A stretch of 64,000 nt of DNA from the NCBI GenBank assembly GCA_963777045.1, contig CAVZPD010000015.1:1-64000 (forward strand). The letters are read 5' to 3'. This DNA comes from JAPSGM01 sp963777045 (GTDB lineage: Bacteria; Chloroflexota; Limnocylindria; QHBO01). This document shows positions 45,954 to 54,878 of the stretch, piece by piece (position 1 is the stretch's first letter; each line of letters starts with the position of its first letter). Below the pieces are notes generated by a model. That model ran no database searches, was not told the origin of the DNA, and worked only from the letters and a program-made list of their open reading frames with translations. The translations under genes and the position numbers were made by a program.

Positions 45954-47327
45954 ATGACGACCGGGCCTTCCGCGCACACGGAGGATCCGCGCTCCTCGCT
46001 TGCCGCGCTGCTCTCCTTCCTCGTGCCGGGGCTCGGTCAGGCCTACAATGGACGGCGGGCGCTGGCTGCCATGCTCGTCCTGCCGATCGTCCTGATCGGG
46101 CTCGTCGTGCTGATCCTGCTCGCCGATGGGCAGGCGGCGCTGGCCCGGCTCCTCAGCATCCGCTTCCTGGCCGGCCTCCTGGTCCTCGACGTCGCCCTCC
46201 TCGGCTGGCGGCTCATCGCGATCGTGCAGGCGCATGGAGAACGTGCGCCGCTCGGCCTGCGTCACTGGACGGGCTGGGTGACCGGCGGGCTCGTCCTCAT
46301 CACGCTCGCCATGCACCTCCTGCCGGGTTGGTACGTCGTCAAGGCGATCGACACCATCGGTGCGGTCTCGCTGGAGGGGTCCGGCGTCTCACGCGGGGGT
46401 GTCGGCGGCGGCGGTGCCGACATCGGCCTGCCCGGCGAGACGTCACTGCCCGTCCCCTCCGACCAGCCAGAGCCGGATGGAACCAAGCGCATCAACGTGC
46501 TCCTGGTCGGCGTCGACTCCGGGCCGGGCCGTGGGCAGGCGCTGACCGACACGATGCTGGTGGTCAGCATCGATCCGAATGGGGGTCCGCCCGCGATGAT
46601 CTCGGTGCCGCGCGACGTGTACGGCACGCCGCTGCCCGACGGGCGCGTCTACAACTCCAAGCTCAACTCCCTGATGAGCGTCGCGGCGTCGCGGCCCGGC
46701 GAGTTCCCGCAGGGTGGCGCCGGAACGCTCAAGTCCGCCATCGGCGAGCTGCTGGGCATCCGGATCCACTACTTCGGTGCGGTGAACCTGCTCGGCTTCC
46801 GCGATGCCGTGGATGCCATCGGCGGGGTCGATGTCGTGGTGGAGCGCACCGTGAACGACCCGTTCTACCGCAACGAGTTCGACCAGCTCACCGGCTTCTA
46901 CCTGGCAGCCGGGCAGCATCACCTGGACGGGACCACCGCGCTCGCCTTCGCGCGATCGCGCAAGGGTTACGGTGACAGCGACTTCACGCGGGCCGATCGG
47001 CAGCAGCAGCTCCTGGCCGCCATCCGCCAGAAGCTCACCGCCGGTAACCTCGTCTTCTCGCTCCCCGGACTGCTGGATGCCGTCAAGAGCACCATCACGA
47101 CCGACATCCCCGGCGACCGGCTGGCGTGGCTGGCGACGGCGGTGCAGCAGGCCGACATGGCCAACCTGCAGCGGGTGGTCCTGCAGCCGCCGGACTTCAT
47201 GAGCCCTCGGAGCGATCCGAGAGCCGGGTACATCCTGGTGCCCGATCTCGACGCGATCCGGGCCGCCACGTCGGCCATGCTCGAGTCGGGGGCGACCCCG
47301 ACGCCGGAGGCCCAGCCCCGGGACTGA
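45954..47327 (+). CDS. LytR-CpsA-Psr (LCP) family protein with polytopic N-terminus
   Basis: This 457-residue paralogue of the LCP protein at 42638 begins with the same module (AALLSFLVPGLGQAYNGRRA and several helices). The LCP domain has INVLLVGVDSGPGRGQALTD, VSVPRDVYGTPLPDG, a NSKLNSL segment, LAFARSRKGYGDSDF and RADRQQQLLAAIRQK, so the catalytic arginines and acidic residues are present. It ends with a short polar tail. Presumed role: attachment of lipid-carried glycan to the wall or surface proteins. The ATG at 45954 has no clear SD. Confidence 0.9.
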   Translation: MTTGPSAHTEDPRSSLAALLSFLVPGLGQAYNGRRALAAMLVLPIVLIGLVVLILLADGQAALARLLSIRFLAGLLVLDVALLGWRLIAIVQAHGERAPLGLRHWTGWVTGGLVLITLAMHLLPGWYVVKAIDTIGAVSLEGSGVSRGGVGGGGADIGLPGETSLPVPSDQPEPDGTKRINVLLVGVDSGPGRGQALTDTMLVVSIDPNGGPPAMISVPRDVYGTPLPDGRVYNSKLNSLMSVAASRPGEFPQGGAGTLKSAIGELLGIRIHYFGAVNLLGFRDAVDAIGGVDVVVERTVNDPFYRNEFDQLTGFYLAAGQHHLDGTTALAFARSRKGYGDSDFTRADRQQQLLAAIRQKLTAGNLVFSLPGLLDAVKSTITTDIPGDRLAWLATAVQQADMANLQRVVLQPPDFMSPRSDPRAGYILVPDLDAIRAATSAMLESGATPTPEAQPRD

Positions 47328-47340
47328 ACGCCTCGGCTGC

Positions 47341-47346
47341 TAGACT
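47341..47346 (+). promoter_or_regulatory. -10 (TAGACT) of a probable leaderless transcript
   Basis: TAGACT ends 9 bases before the ATG at 47356, with no Shine-Dalgarno sequence between them. Confidence 0.4.
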
Positions 47347-47355
47347 CGGCCGGTC

Positions 47356-48534
47356 ATGCCGGGCTTCTCGACGCGCGCGATCCGATTCGCGAGCCGCGTC
47401 CCCTCGGCGCCGCAGCCGCCGCTCAGCGTTCCCATCTACCAGGCGAGCACCTTCGAGGTGGCCGATGCCGAGGAGCTCGCCGAGCTGCTGGAGTTCGCCC
47501 GACCCGGCCACTCCTACAGCCGCTACTCGAACCCCACACATGCGGCCCTGGAAGCGGCGCTCGCCGAGCTCGAGGGCGCGGAGGCGGGACTGGTAACTGC
47601 CTCGGGCATGGCGGCCATCCACGGCGTGATCCTGTCGGTGGCCCGCAGTGGCGACGTCGTGGTCATCCCGCGGGCCGTGTACGGCGGCGTCATCGGCCTT
47701 GCCAGGACGATCCTGGATCGCTCGGGCATCGTTACACGTGCGGTCGACACCACCGACCTCGAGGCGGTCCGGTTGGCGCTCACCGATGACGTGCGCCTGG
47801 TCTGGCTCGAGACGATCAGCAACCCGACCACGGCGCTCGCCGACATCGCTGCCATTGCCGCCGCTGCCCACGAGCGGGGCATCGAGGTCGCGGTCGACAA
47901 CACCTTCGCGTCGCCCTACCTGGCGAATCCGATTGCGCTGGGCGCTGACTTCGTCGTGCACTCGACCACCAAGTACATCGGCGGGCACTCGGACATCATC
48001 GGTGGGGCCGTGCTGGCCAGCGCCGAGCGGATCGCGGCCGTCCGGCACGTGGTCATCAACGCCGGTGGCAATGCGGCTCCCTTCGAGGCGTTCCTGGCGC
48101 TGCGCGGCCTCAAGACGCTGGCCCTGCGGATGGAGCGTCACTCGGCCAACGCCATGGCGGTGGCGACCGCGCTCGAAGGCGTGCCGGGCGTGACGCGCGT
48201 GCTCTACCCCGGGCTCGGCTCGCACCCGCAGCACGCGCTCGCGTCGCGGACGCTGCGCGGCGGGATGGCGGGCGGCATGCTGAGCATCGACCTGTCGGGA
48301 GGTCGGCCGTCGGGTGAGGCGCTCCTCCGACACCTGCACGTGGCCGTTCACGCGACGAGCCTGGGCGGCGTGGAGACGCTCTGCAGCCACCCCGCCTCCT
48401 CCTCGCATCGGCAGCTCGACGATGCCGGGCTGGCCCTCGCGGGACTTACCCCTGGCATGGTCCGCATCTCGATAGGGCTCGAGGACGCGGACGACCTCGT
48501 CGCCGACCTGGCGGCGGCCATCGGTCGAGCCTAG
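47356..48534 (+). CDS. Cys/Met metabolism PLP enzyme (cystathionine gamma-synthase/lyase or methionine gamma-lyase)
   Basis: This 392-residue fold-type I PLP enzyme shows VPIYQASTFEV, YSRYSNPTHAALEAALAELE, TASGMAAIHGV, WLETISNPTTALADI, AVDNTFASPYLANPIALGAD and the PLP lysine in HSTTKYIGGHSDIIGG. The GGVETLCSHPASSSH segment near the C-terminus is typical of the family. Synthase, cystathionine lyase and methionine lyase members cannot be separated safely by eye. No other sulfur gene lies nearby. Transcription is probably leaderless from the box at 47341. Confidence 0.88.
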   Translation: MPGFSTRAIRFASRVPSAPQPPLSVPIYQASTFEVADAEELAELLEFARPGHSYSRYSNPTHAALEAALAELEGAEAGLVTASGMAAIHGVILSVARSGDVVVIPRAVYGGVIGLARTILDRSGIVTRAVDTTDLEAVRLALTDDVRLVWLETISNPTTALADIAAIAAAAHERGIEVAVDNTFASPYLANPIALGADFVVHSTTKYIGGHSDIIGGAVLASAERIAAVRHVVINAGGNAAPFEAFLALRGLKTLALRMERHSANAMAVATALEGVPGVTRVLYPGLGSHPQHALASRTLRGGMAGGMLSIDLSGGRPSGEALLRHLHVAVHATSLGGVETLCSHPASSSHRQLDDAGLALAGLTPGMVRISIGLEDADDLVADLAAAIGRA

Positions 48535-48545
48535 GCCGGTCGGCC

Positions 48546-49571
48546 GTGGCCAGCGTCGTCGACCTGTGGCGGGCGATCGACCCGGCTGCCCGGCTGCTGG
48601 GCGGTGATGCGGCCGCCCTGCAGCGGCCGGTCCGCGGTGCGGAGCGGACACGCAGCGCCCCGCCGCTGCTGCCTTCGTCAATCGATGGGGCACTCCTCGT
48701 CGCCGACATACAGCCCTTCGGCTCGCTCGAGGCGCTGCTCTCGGCGCTGGTCGGAAGCGGGCTCTCGCCGGCCGCCCTCCTGCTCCATGGTCCGTCGTCA
48801 GGGTCGGAGCGCGTGGAGGGCAGCGTCCCGGTGCTGGCGAGCGCCGAGGCCGGCAGCGTCCTGCTGGAGCGAGCTGGCACCTACCTCGCCGACGAGCCCG
48901 ACTGGCTCGAACGTCTCGGACTGGATATTCGCCTGGCGAGTGCGGAGGCAGCACTCGCTGACCCCGAGGTCGCCGCACCCGCAGGCGTCGTGAGTGCCCG
49001 CCTGCGTCGCGGCGTCGCCGTTGCCGCGGACGGTGCCCTGAGGTCGCTGCACCCGCGCGAGGCGGGGCGTGCCCTGGCTGCGCGCTTCGCGGCTCTGCAC
49101 GGCCGGCTGCTCGCATCCGGCGCTGCCTCGCCTGCGCAGCTGGCACGCCGCACGCGCGATGGCCTCTACCTGTTGGAGCGCCGAATCCACCCGGGTGCCA
49201 CCGCCTGGCTCTTCGACGACCTGCCGTTCGCGGCCGTCGACGAGGTCGCGCTGGAGGCCGTCGCCGTCACGCTGCGAGCACTCCTCCGACGTCGCCCCGG
49301 GGCCACGGCCGCGGGGCCCGCACGGGAGCTCGCGCGCCCGGCGCGGCAGGTCGAGCCCGAGCCGTCTGGTCCGGCCGCGGATCCGATCACCGCCACGATC
49401 CTGGCGGTAGCGCGTCACAACGGGCGGATAGCCCCGGCTGCCCGTGAGCTGGGTCTCCATCGCAACACGGTCCTCTACCGCCTGCGGCGCGCCGACGCCG
49501 AGCGTGGCCTGGATCCGCGGAGGCCGCAGGATGCGCTGCGAATCCTGCGTGAGAGCGAGCGCACTGGCTGA
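48546..49571 (+). CDS. PucR/CdaR-type helix-turn-helix regulator
   Basis: This 341-residue protein has an Ala/Leu-rich N-terminal domain with a PucR-like beginning, no identified sensor motif, and a C-terminal PucR-type HTH: ILAVARHNGRIAPAARELGL followed by HRNTVLYRLRR and GLDPRRPQDALRI. Regulators of this type often control nitrogen or purine use. It sits directly before an operator-like palindrome (49577-49595) and glnA, so it is a candidate regulator of glnA; this is inference from position. GTG start, 11 bases after the previous stop. Confidence 0.8.
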   Translation: MASVVDLWRAIDPAARLLGGDAAALQRPVRGAERTRSAPPLLPSSIDGALLVADIQPFGSLEALLSALVGSGLSPAALLLHGPSSGSERVEGSVPVLASAEAGSVLLERAGTYLADEPDWLERLGLDIRLASAEAALADPEVAAPAGVVSARLRRGVAVAADGALRSLHPREAGRALAARFAALHGRLLASGAASPAQLARRTRDGLYLLERRIHPGATAWLFDDLPFAAVDEVALEAVAVTLRALLRRRPGATAAGPARELARPARQVEPEPSGPAADPITATILAVARHNGRIAPAARELGLHRNTVLYRLRRADAERGLDPRRPQDALRILRESERTG

Positions 49572-49576
49572 TCGTG

Positions 49577-49595
49577 GTTGTGCAGAGTGCACAAC
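49577..49595. promoter_or_regulatory. palindromic operator upstream of glnA
   Basis: GTTGTGCA at 49577-49584 and TGCACAAC at 49588-49595 form a perfect 8-base inverted repeat around GAG, about 100 bases before the glnA ATG and just after the PucR-type gene. TACCCT at 49649-49654 may be the -10. The 11-base centre-to-centre spacing of half-sites fits a dimeric HTH protein. Confidence 0.55.
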
Positions 49596-49695
49596 GATTC
49601 GTCTCGGCCGGACTGGTCCACCCACTGCGCCGATGCTCTCTTGCCGCGTACCCTCTGCAGCACCAACCCCCTGATCTCGAGGAGCGTCTGAACCC

Positions 49696-51060
49696 ATGCC
49701 TTCCAAGGAGCTCAATGCCGCCCTGAAACTGGCCGAGGAGCGCAACCTGCGCTTCGTCAGCCTGCAGTTCACCGACATCGTGGGCCAGGTGAAATCGGTC
49801 CAGGTGCCGATGCACCAGCTGGAAGAGGCGGTCGAACGCGGCAAGTGGTTCGACGGCAGCAGCATCGAGGGTTTTGCCCGGATCGCCGAATCCGACATGT
49901 TCCTCGTGCCAGACCTGACCACCTTCGCGCCCGTCCCGTGGGAGCCGGGGCACGACGTCGATGGGCACGAGCTGCCAACAGGCGCCGCCCGCGTCATCTG
50001 CGACGTCTTCACGCCGAACGGCGATCCCTTTCCCGGCGATCCGCGCTGGGTCCTGCGGCGACAGATGGAGCGCGCCGAGAAGCTCGGCTACGTCTTCAAC
50101 ACCGGGCCGGAGCTGGAGTTCTTCCTGCTGCGCCGCAGCGCGACGGGCGTTGAGACCCTGCCGCACGACGCGGCCGGCTACTTCGACCTCTCCGAGGACC
50201 TCGGCACCGAGGTCCGCAAGGAGATGATGAACGACCTCGAGGCACTGGGCATCAAGGTCGAGACGGCGCACCACGAGGTCGCCACCGGCCAGCACGAGAT
50301 CGACTTCGAGTACGCGAACGCGCTCCGCACGGCCGACAACGCGGTCACCTTCAAGACCACGCTCAAGGCGGTGGCTGCCCGCCAGAACCTCTACGCCACC
50401 TTCATGCCCAAGCCCTTCTTCGGCATGAACGGCAACGGCATGCATACCCACATGAGCCTGTGGGACACCAAGAAGAACCGGAATGCCTTCGCGAACGAGA
50501 AGGACCCGTATGGCCTGTCCGACATCGCCCGCAGCTACATCGCGGGCATCCTCGACCACGCCCGCGGCATGATCTCGGTCCTTGCGCCGCTGGTGAACAG
50601 CTACAAGCGCCTGGTACCTGGCTACGAGGCGCCGGTCTACATCGGCTGGGCCCGGATCAACCGCTCGGCCCTGGTGCGCATCCCGCAGATCAGCCGCGGC
50701 CAGCTCAACTCGACCCGGATCGAGCTGCGCTGCCCGGATCCCTCATCGAACCCGTACCTCGCCTTCGCCGCCATGCTTGCCGCGGGCCTGGACGGTATCG
50801 AGCGCAAGCTCACCCCGCCGGAACCCGTGGAGGAGAACCTCTACCACCTGGACAAGGCGAAGCTGGCGAGTCGCAAGATCAAGCAGCTGCCCGGCACGCT
50901 GCGCGAGGCGCTCGACGAGCTCCAGGCGGACAAGGTCATCGGCGCTGCGTTGGGCGAGCACGTCCTGGAGCGCTTCATCGAGGCGAAGACCGAGGAGTGG
51001 GACGACTACCGGATGCAGGTCTCGGCCTGGGAGGTGGACCGCTACCTGGAGGCGTTCTAG
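49696..51060 (+). CDS. glnA: glutamine synthetase, type I
   Basis: GlnA makes glutamine from glutamate, ammonia and ATP. The 454-residue protein has FTDIVGQVKSVQVP, WFDGSSIEGFARI, NTGPELEFFLLRR, the ATP/metal region NGNGMHTHMSLW, and NSYKRLVPGYEAPVYIGW followed by NRSALVRIP. The length fits the short GSI type. The Tyr-containing NLYHLD segment differs from the NLYDLP adenylylation site of GSI-beta, so control by adenylylation is unlikely and transcriptional control by the upstream palindrome is plausible. GAGGAG lies 12-13 bases before the ATG. Confidence 0.95.
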   Translation: MPSKELNAALKLAEERNLRFVSLQFTDIVGQVKSVQVPMHQLEEAVERGKWFDGSSIEGFARIAESDMFLVPDLTTFAPVPWEPGHDVDGHELPTGAARVICDVFTPNGDPFPGDPRWVLRRQMERAEKLGYVFNTGPELEFFLLRRSATGVETLPHDAAGYFDLSEDLGTEVRKEMMNDLEALGIKVETAHHEVATGQHEIDFEYANALRTADNAVTFKTTLKAVAARQNLYATFMPKPFFGMNGNGMHTHMSLWDTKKNRNAFANEKDPYGLSDIARSYIAGILDHARGMISVLAPLVNSYKRLVPGYEAPVYIGWARINRSALVRIPQISRGQLNSTRIELRCPDPSSNPYLAFAAMLAAGLDGIERKLTPPEPVEENLYHLDKAKLASRKIKQLPGTLREALDELQADKVIGAALGEHVLERFIEAKTEEWDDYRMQVSAWEVDRYLEAF

Positions 51061-51110
51061 GCGCGTCGGGCGAACGGGGGAGGGCGGCGGCATGACCGCC
51101 GGCTTCCCGC

Positions 51111-52184
51111 ATGTTGACCGATACTTGGCGCGTGAGCCGATCGCGCCCCAGGCTGCTGCTCCTTGCCGCATACCCCCTCGATCAGGGGGTCTGGGGACCG
51201 GTGGCGCGCATCACCCGCCTGCGGGACGAGCTCTCGAGGCTCGCCGAGCTGGACGTCATCGCCGGATATCGGGGCCCTCGACGCCGGGCCGCATGGCTGT
51301 ATGCGTTCTCCGGTCGCCTGCGCGGCCTGGACGGCATCTACGTGGAGGGCAGCAGCGGGTTTCCGGCCGTCAGCGACCTCGCCTTCATGGCCCTGGCCAA
51401 GATCCTGGGGATTCCCGTCCTGACGTACATCCGGGACGCGCAGTACCTCTACCCCGACGACTATCGCCCGTCGCTCAAGCGCCGGATCGCCCGCCACCTG
51501 TTCCGGCCGGCGATCCGCGTGCTGCGCGCCGCCTCGACCCACACCGCCTACCCCTCACCCGGGCTCGTGTCCGCCCTCCGCCATCGGATGGCGGATGCGG
51601 TGCTGTTGCCTCCCGGTAGCCCACCGCCCGCGGACGCGCCGCTACGTCCGGACGCAAGCACGCTCCTCTACGTTGGGTCGATGAAGTACCCGATCACCGG
51701 CTACGACATTCTGTTCGCGGCGGTCGACCGGCTCCGCTCCGAGGGCCGCGAGCTCGACCTCGTCTGCTTCTGCCGCCCCGCGGACGAGCCGCCACGGCCC
51801 TGGCCGGACTGGCTGCGCGTCGAGCGCGGCTCGTGGCCGGAGATCGTGGATCGCCTGCCCGGCGTCGTCGCCACGGTCCAGCCCCGGCACCGCAGTGCGT
51901 ACAGCGACCTGGGCGTCCCGATCAAGCTGATGGAGTACCTCAGCTACGGGCGGCCGATCGTGGCGACCGACTGCACCGAGACGGCCAGGATCATCGAGGA
52001 GGCGCGCTGCGGGATCGTGGTCGAGGATACCGCCGAGGATTTCGCGGCCGGGCTGCGCCTCCTGCTCGACGGAGCACCCGCCGAGGCAGAACGATGGGCC
52101 GACAACGCCCGGAAGGCGGCCATCGGCAGCTCGTGGGCCGTCACCGCGGGACGCATCATGGGCATCCTCATTCCGAACCGGTGA
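51111..52184 (+). CDS. glycosyltransferase, GT-B (family 4-like)
   Basis: This glycosyltransferase of about 357 residues contains RLLLLAAYPLDQGVWGPVAR near the N-terminus and YIRDAQYLYPDDYRPSLKRR. The donor domain has TLLYVGSMKYPITGYDILF, GVPIKLMEYLSYGRPIVATD and ARIIEEARCGIVVED, the usual nucleotide-sugar binding region. Donor and acceptor are unknown. An alternative GTG start at 51132 gives a better family-like N-terminus and has GATACT 7 bases upstream. It opens the legionaminic-acid glycan cluster. Confidence 0.83.
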   Translation: MLTDTWRVSRSRPRLLLLAAYPLDQGVWGPVARITRLRDELSRLAELDVIAGYRGPRRRAAWLYAFSGRLRGLDGIYVEGSSGFPAVSDLAFMALAKILGIPVLTYIRDAQYLYPDDYRPSLKRRIARHLFRPAIRVLRAASTHTAYPSPGLVSALRHRMADAVLLPPGSPPPADAPLRPDASTLLYVGSMKYPITGYDILFAAVDRLRSEGRELDLVCFCRPADEPPRPWPDWLRVERGSWPEIVDRLPGVVATVQPRHRSAYSDLGVPIKLMEYLSYGRPIVATDCTETARIIEEARCGIVVEDTAEDFAAGLRLLLDGAPAEAERWADNARKAAIGSSWAVTAGRIMGILIPNR

Positions 52185-52276
52185 CGCTTGCCACCCGGGA
52201 TCCTCGTCGCCGATCCGCATGCCGCCGCCGACCGGCGAGCCGATATCATCGGGCCATTCCAAGTTGAGGAGGCTCG

Positions 52277-52912
52277 GTGTTCGATCTCGGCAGTCAGGCA
52301 CTCGTCATCGGGGCGCACACCGACGACGAGTTCGGGTGCGCCGGGACCATCGCCCGGATGGTCGAATCGGGCGGCGAGGTCCACTACGCCTGCTTCTCCC
52401 CGTGCGAGGAATCGGTCCCGGAGGGATGGGATCGCGACGTGCTGAAGCGCGAGGTGCGGGCGGCGATCAAGGTCCTGGGCATTTTGCCCGACCGCTTCCA
52501 TCTCTACGACTTCAAGGTCCGCCACTTCCCCGCCCATCGACAGGAGATCCTGGAGGAGCTCGTCCGCCTGAGGAAGGAGATCGAGCCGCAGATCGTGTTC
52601 GTGCCCGCCATGTCCGATACGCACCAGGATCACCAGGTGATGGCGAGAGAAGGGTTCCGCGCCTTCAAGCACTCGACGATCCTCGGCTACGAGCTGCCGA
52701 TGAACACGGTGGCCTTCCAGCACGCGGCCTTCGTGCGGCTCGAGGAGCGACACCTCGAGGCGAAGCTCCGGCACGCCGCCGCGTACGAATCGCAGGCGTT
52801 CCGGTCGTACCTGCGACCGGAGTTCATCCGGTCGCTGGCGGCCGTGCGCGGCGTGCAGATCAACCACCATGCCGCCGAGGCGTTCGAGGTCATCCGGACC
52901 GTTATCATCTGA
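52277..52912 (+). CDS. PIG-L/LmbE-type N-acetyl-sugar deacetylase
   Basis: This 211-residue zinc-dependent deacetylase family member has ALVIGAHTDDEFGCAGTI (the AHxDDE zinc motif, with Thr for the usual Pro), a central KVRHFPAHRQEI segment and MSDTHQDHQVMARE (the HxDH metal motif). Such enzymes remove N-acetyl groups from GlcNAc-type or other amino sugars. GAGGAGG ends 5 bases before the GTG start. Its partner may be the beta-helix acyltransferase directly downstream, which could re-acylate the freed amine. Confidence 0.85.
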   Translation: MFDLGSQALVIGAHTDDEFGCAGTIARMVESGGEVHYACFSPCEESVPEGWDRDVLKREVRAAIKVLGILPDRFHLYDFKVRHFPAHRQEILEELVRLRKEIEPQIVFVPAMSDTHQDHQVMAREGFRAFKHSTILGYELPMNTVAFQHAAFVRLEERHLEAKLRHAAAYESQAFRSYLRPEFIRSLAAVRGVQINHHAAEAFEVIRTVII

Positions 52913-52914
52913 AC

Positions 52915-54096
52915 GTGGCTGACCCGATCATCCGCGCCAACCGCGTGAGAATCGCGCCGGACGTCGAGTTCGGCGAGAAGGTGGTCATCGAGGCCGACGA
53001 GGTCGAGATCGGCGCCGGCGCACGCATCGGCTTCTCGGATGCCGACGACTTCCGGACCCCACCCGGAGTCCGCGTCGCGGTCCAGGCTCTCCGCCTGGGA
53101 CCGTCGGTCACCATCGGCCGGGCGGTTCGCATCGAAGGCGGCAAGATCGATCTCGGACCGGGCGTCAAGGTACGGCGCAATTGCACCATTCGCGTGCTCG
53201 GTCGCCTGCAGATCGGGGCGGGAGGCACCCTTGGCGAGGGCTGCGAGGTCTCGGGCCGCGACGTGCAGATTGGCCAGGAGCTGTGGATGCTGCCCCAGGC
53301 GAAGATCGGCGGAGGATCGGCGTTCGAGCGGGCATCCAGCCTCGCGGCGGGCCATTTCCTCCACCTGGGAGTCCACACGCTGATCAACACCGCACGCCCC
53401 GTCCGTATCGGGCACGAGGTCGGGCTGGGCACGCGCACCAGCATCTATACCCACGGCGCCTACCCGTCGCGCCTGATGGGCTTCCCGGTGGCGTTCGACG
53501 GCGTGGAGATCGGCGACTTCACCTGGGTCCCCGGCGCGACGATCAATCCCGGCGTCCGCATCGGCCGGAACTGCGTCGTCGGCGTCAGCTCGCTCGTCAC
53601 GAGCGATATCCCCGACGGGTCGCTCGCCGCCGGCTCGCCGGCAAAGATCATCCGCGAGAACGCCTACCCACGGCCGATGAGCGCCGAGCAGCGGCTGGAG
53701 TTCTACGACCGACTCCTGGCCGCGTACGCCGACCTTCTCGGCGTCGAGCGCGGCGCTGAGCGTGACGGCGAGAGCGTCCGCCTCGAGACCCCCAATGCGA
53801 CCTACGTTGCGGGTCTGGCCGTGTCCGGCGTGGCGGCGCGCGTTGATAACAGGCGAGTCATCCTCATCGCCGATGGAGATGCCACGGCGCCGTCGGACTG
53901 GACGCTCTTCGACACCCGCGGCCGGCATGCTTCGGGGCCAGCGGATGCGGCCAGCGAGCGACTTGCGAACGAGCTGCGCCGATATGGCATCCGCTTCTAC
54001 TCTCGCCCAGACGGCGGTCGGTACGTCAGCTGGGAGGACGAGCCCCCGGCCTTCGTCCTGGACGCGTCGGATCGCGCCGAGCGGAACGAGTCCTAG
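52915..54096 (+). CDS. hexapeptide-repeat acyltransferase with extra C-terminal domain
   Basis: This 393-residue protein starts at GTG 52915, two bases after the deacetylase stop. Residues 1-250 form a long left-handed beta-helix with many hexapeptide turns (PVRIGHEVGLGTRTSIYTHG, VEIGDFTWVPGATINPGVRI, SLAAGSPAKIIREN), as in O- or N-acyltransferases. The last 120 residues form a separate domain (YDRLLAAYADLLGVE ... RYVSWEDEPPAFVLD) of unknown type. It probably acylates a sugar of the surface glycan, together with the PIG-L protein. Confidence 0.75.
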   Translation: MADPIIRANRVRIAPDVEFGEKVVIEADEVEIGAGARIGFSDADDFRTPPGVRVAVQALRLGPSVTIGRAVRIEGGKIDLGPGVKVRRNCTIRVLGRLQIGAGGTLGEGCEVSGRDVQIGQELWMLPQAKIGGGSAFERASSLAAGHFLHLGVHTLINTARPVRIGHEVGLGTRTSIYTHGAYPSRLMGFPVAFDGVEIGDFTWVPGATINPGVRIGRNCVVGVSSLVTSDIPDGSLAAGSPAKIIRENAYPRPMSAEQRLEFYDRLLAAYADLLGVERGAERDGESVRLETPNATYVAGLAVSGVAARVDNRRVILIADGDATAPSDWTLFDTRGRHASGPADAASERLANELRRYGIRFYSRPDGGRYVSWEDEPPAFVLDASDRAERNES

Positions 54097-54176
54097 GGCC
54101 GGTCTGCCTGAGCCGATGAGATACAGGACCACCTTCGTCAGCGCCCGCCGGAGGCTCGTTCGATCCGAGATTGCCG

Positions 54177-54878
54177 ATGCCTGAGCCAGAAGGGTTGGTG
54201 CTGGCGGTGATCCCGGCCCGCGGCGGATCGCGCGGCCTGCCGGGCAAGCACCTCCGCCTGCTCGGTGGGACCCCGCTGCTGGCTTACACGATTCGTGCGG
54301 CCAAGGCCGCCCGCCGCGTCGACCACGTCCTGGTCACCACGGATGCTCCCGAAATCCGGCGCCTTGCCGTGCGGTTCGGCGCGGATGCGCCGTTCCTGCG
54401 TCCCGCAGACCTCAGCGGTGACGCAGTCCCGACGCCACCGGTGATCGTCCACGCCCTCGAGTGGTTCGAGCGGCACGACCCACGGCCCGTGTCGCGAGTC
54501 GTGACGCTCCAGCCAACCTCGCCGCTCCGCACGGCGGCGCAGATCGACGCGGCGATCGCGCTCCTCGACGATCCCGAAGTGGATTCGGCCGTAAGCGTGG
54601 CGGAGGTCGGGCTGCCGACGAGCGTGCTCGGCGTCGTCGAGGATGGGCGTTGGCGTGCCATGGCCCCAGGCGAGGCGGCGAGAAGGCAGGTCGCGCGCGG
54701 TGCCATGCGGCTCACGGGAGGCATCTACGCCGCTCGCCGCACGATTCTCACCGCCGACCGCGTGGTTGGCGTATCCCCCGCGGCGCTTGTCGTCGACGCG
54801 AGCACAGCGATCGACGTCGACAACGAAGAGGACCTGCGTCTGGCGCGCGCCGCCGTCCGTCGAAGGGATGAAGCGTGA
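54177..54878 (+). CDS. legF: CMP-legionaminic/N-acylneuraminate cytidylyltransferase (LegF/NeuA)
   Basis: This 233-residue enzyme activates a nonulosonic acid with CTP. It begins VLAVIPARGGSRGLPGKHLR (nucleotide-binding IPARGGSKxxxxKN-like), then PLLAYTIRAAK, VLVTTDAPEI, LQPTSPLRTAAQID and a C-terminal AIDVDNEEDLRLA. NeuA, LegF and PseF share these motifs; the neighbours (LegG, H, C, B, I types) point to legionaminic acid. ATG at 54177, with an in-frame TTG two codons earlier. Overlaps legG by GTGA. Confidence 0.85.
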   Translation: MPEPEGLVLAVIPARGGSRGLPGKHLRLLGGTPLLAYTIRAAKAARRVDHVLVTTDAPEIRRLAVRFGADAPFLRPADLSGDAVPTPPVIVHALEWFERHDPRPVSRVVTLQPTSPLRTAAQIDAAIALLDDPEVDSAVSVAEVGLPTSVLGVVEDGRWRAMAPGEAARRQVARGAMRLTGGIYAARRTILTADRVVGVSPAALVVDASTAIDVDNEEDLRLARAAVRRRDEA

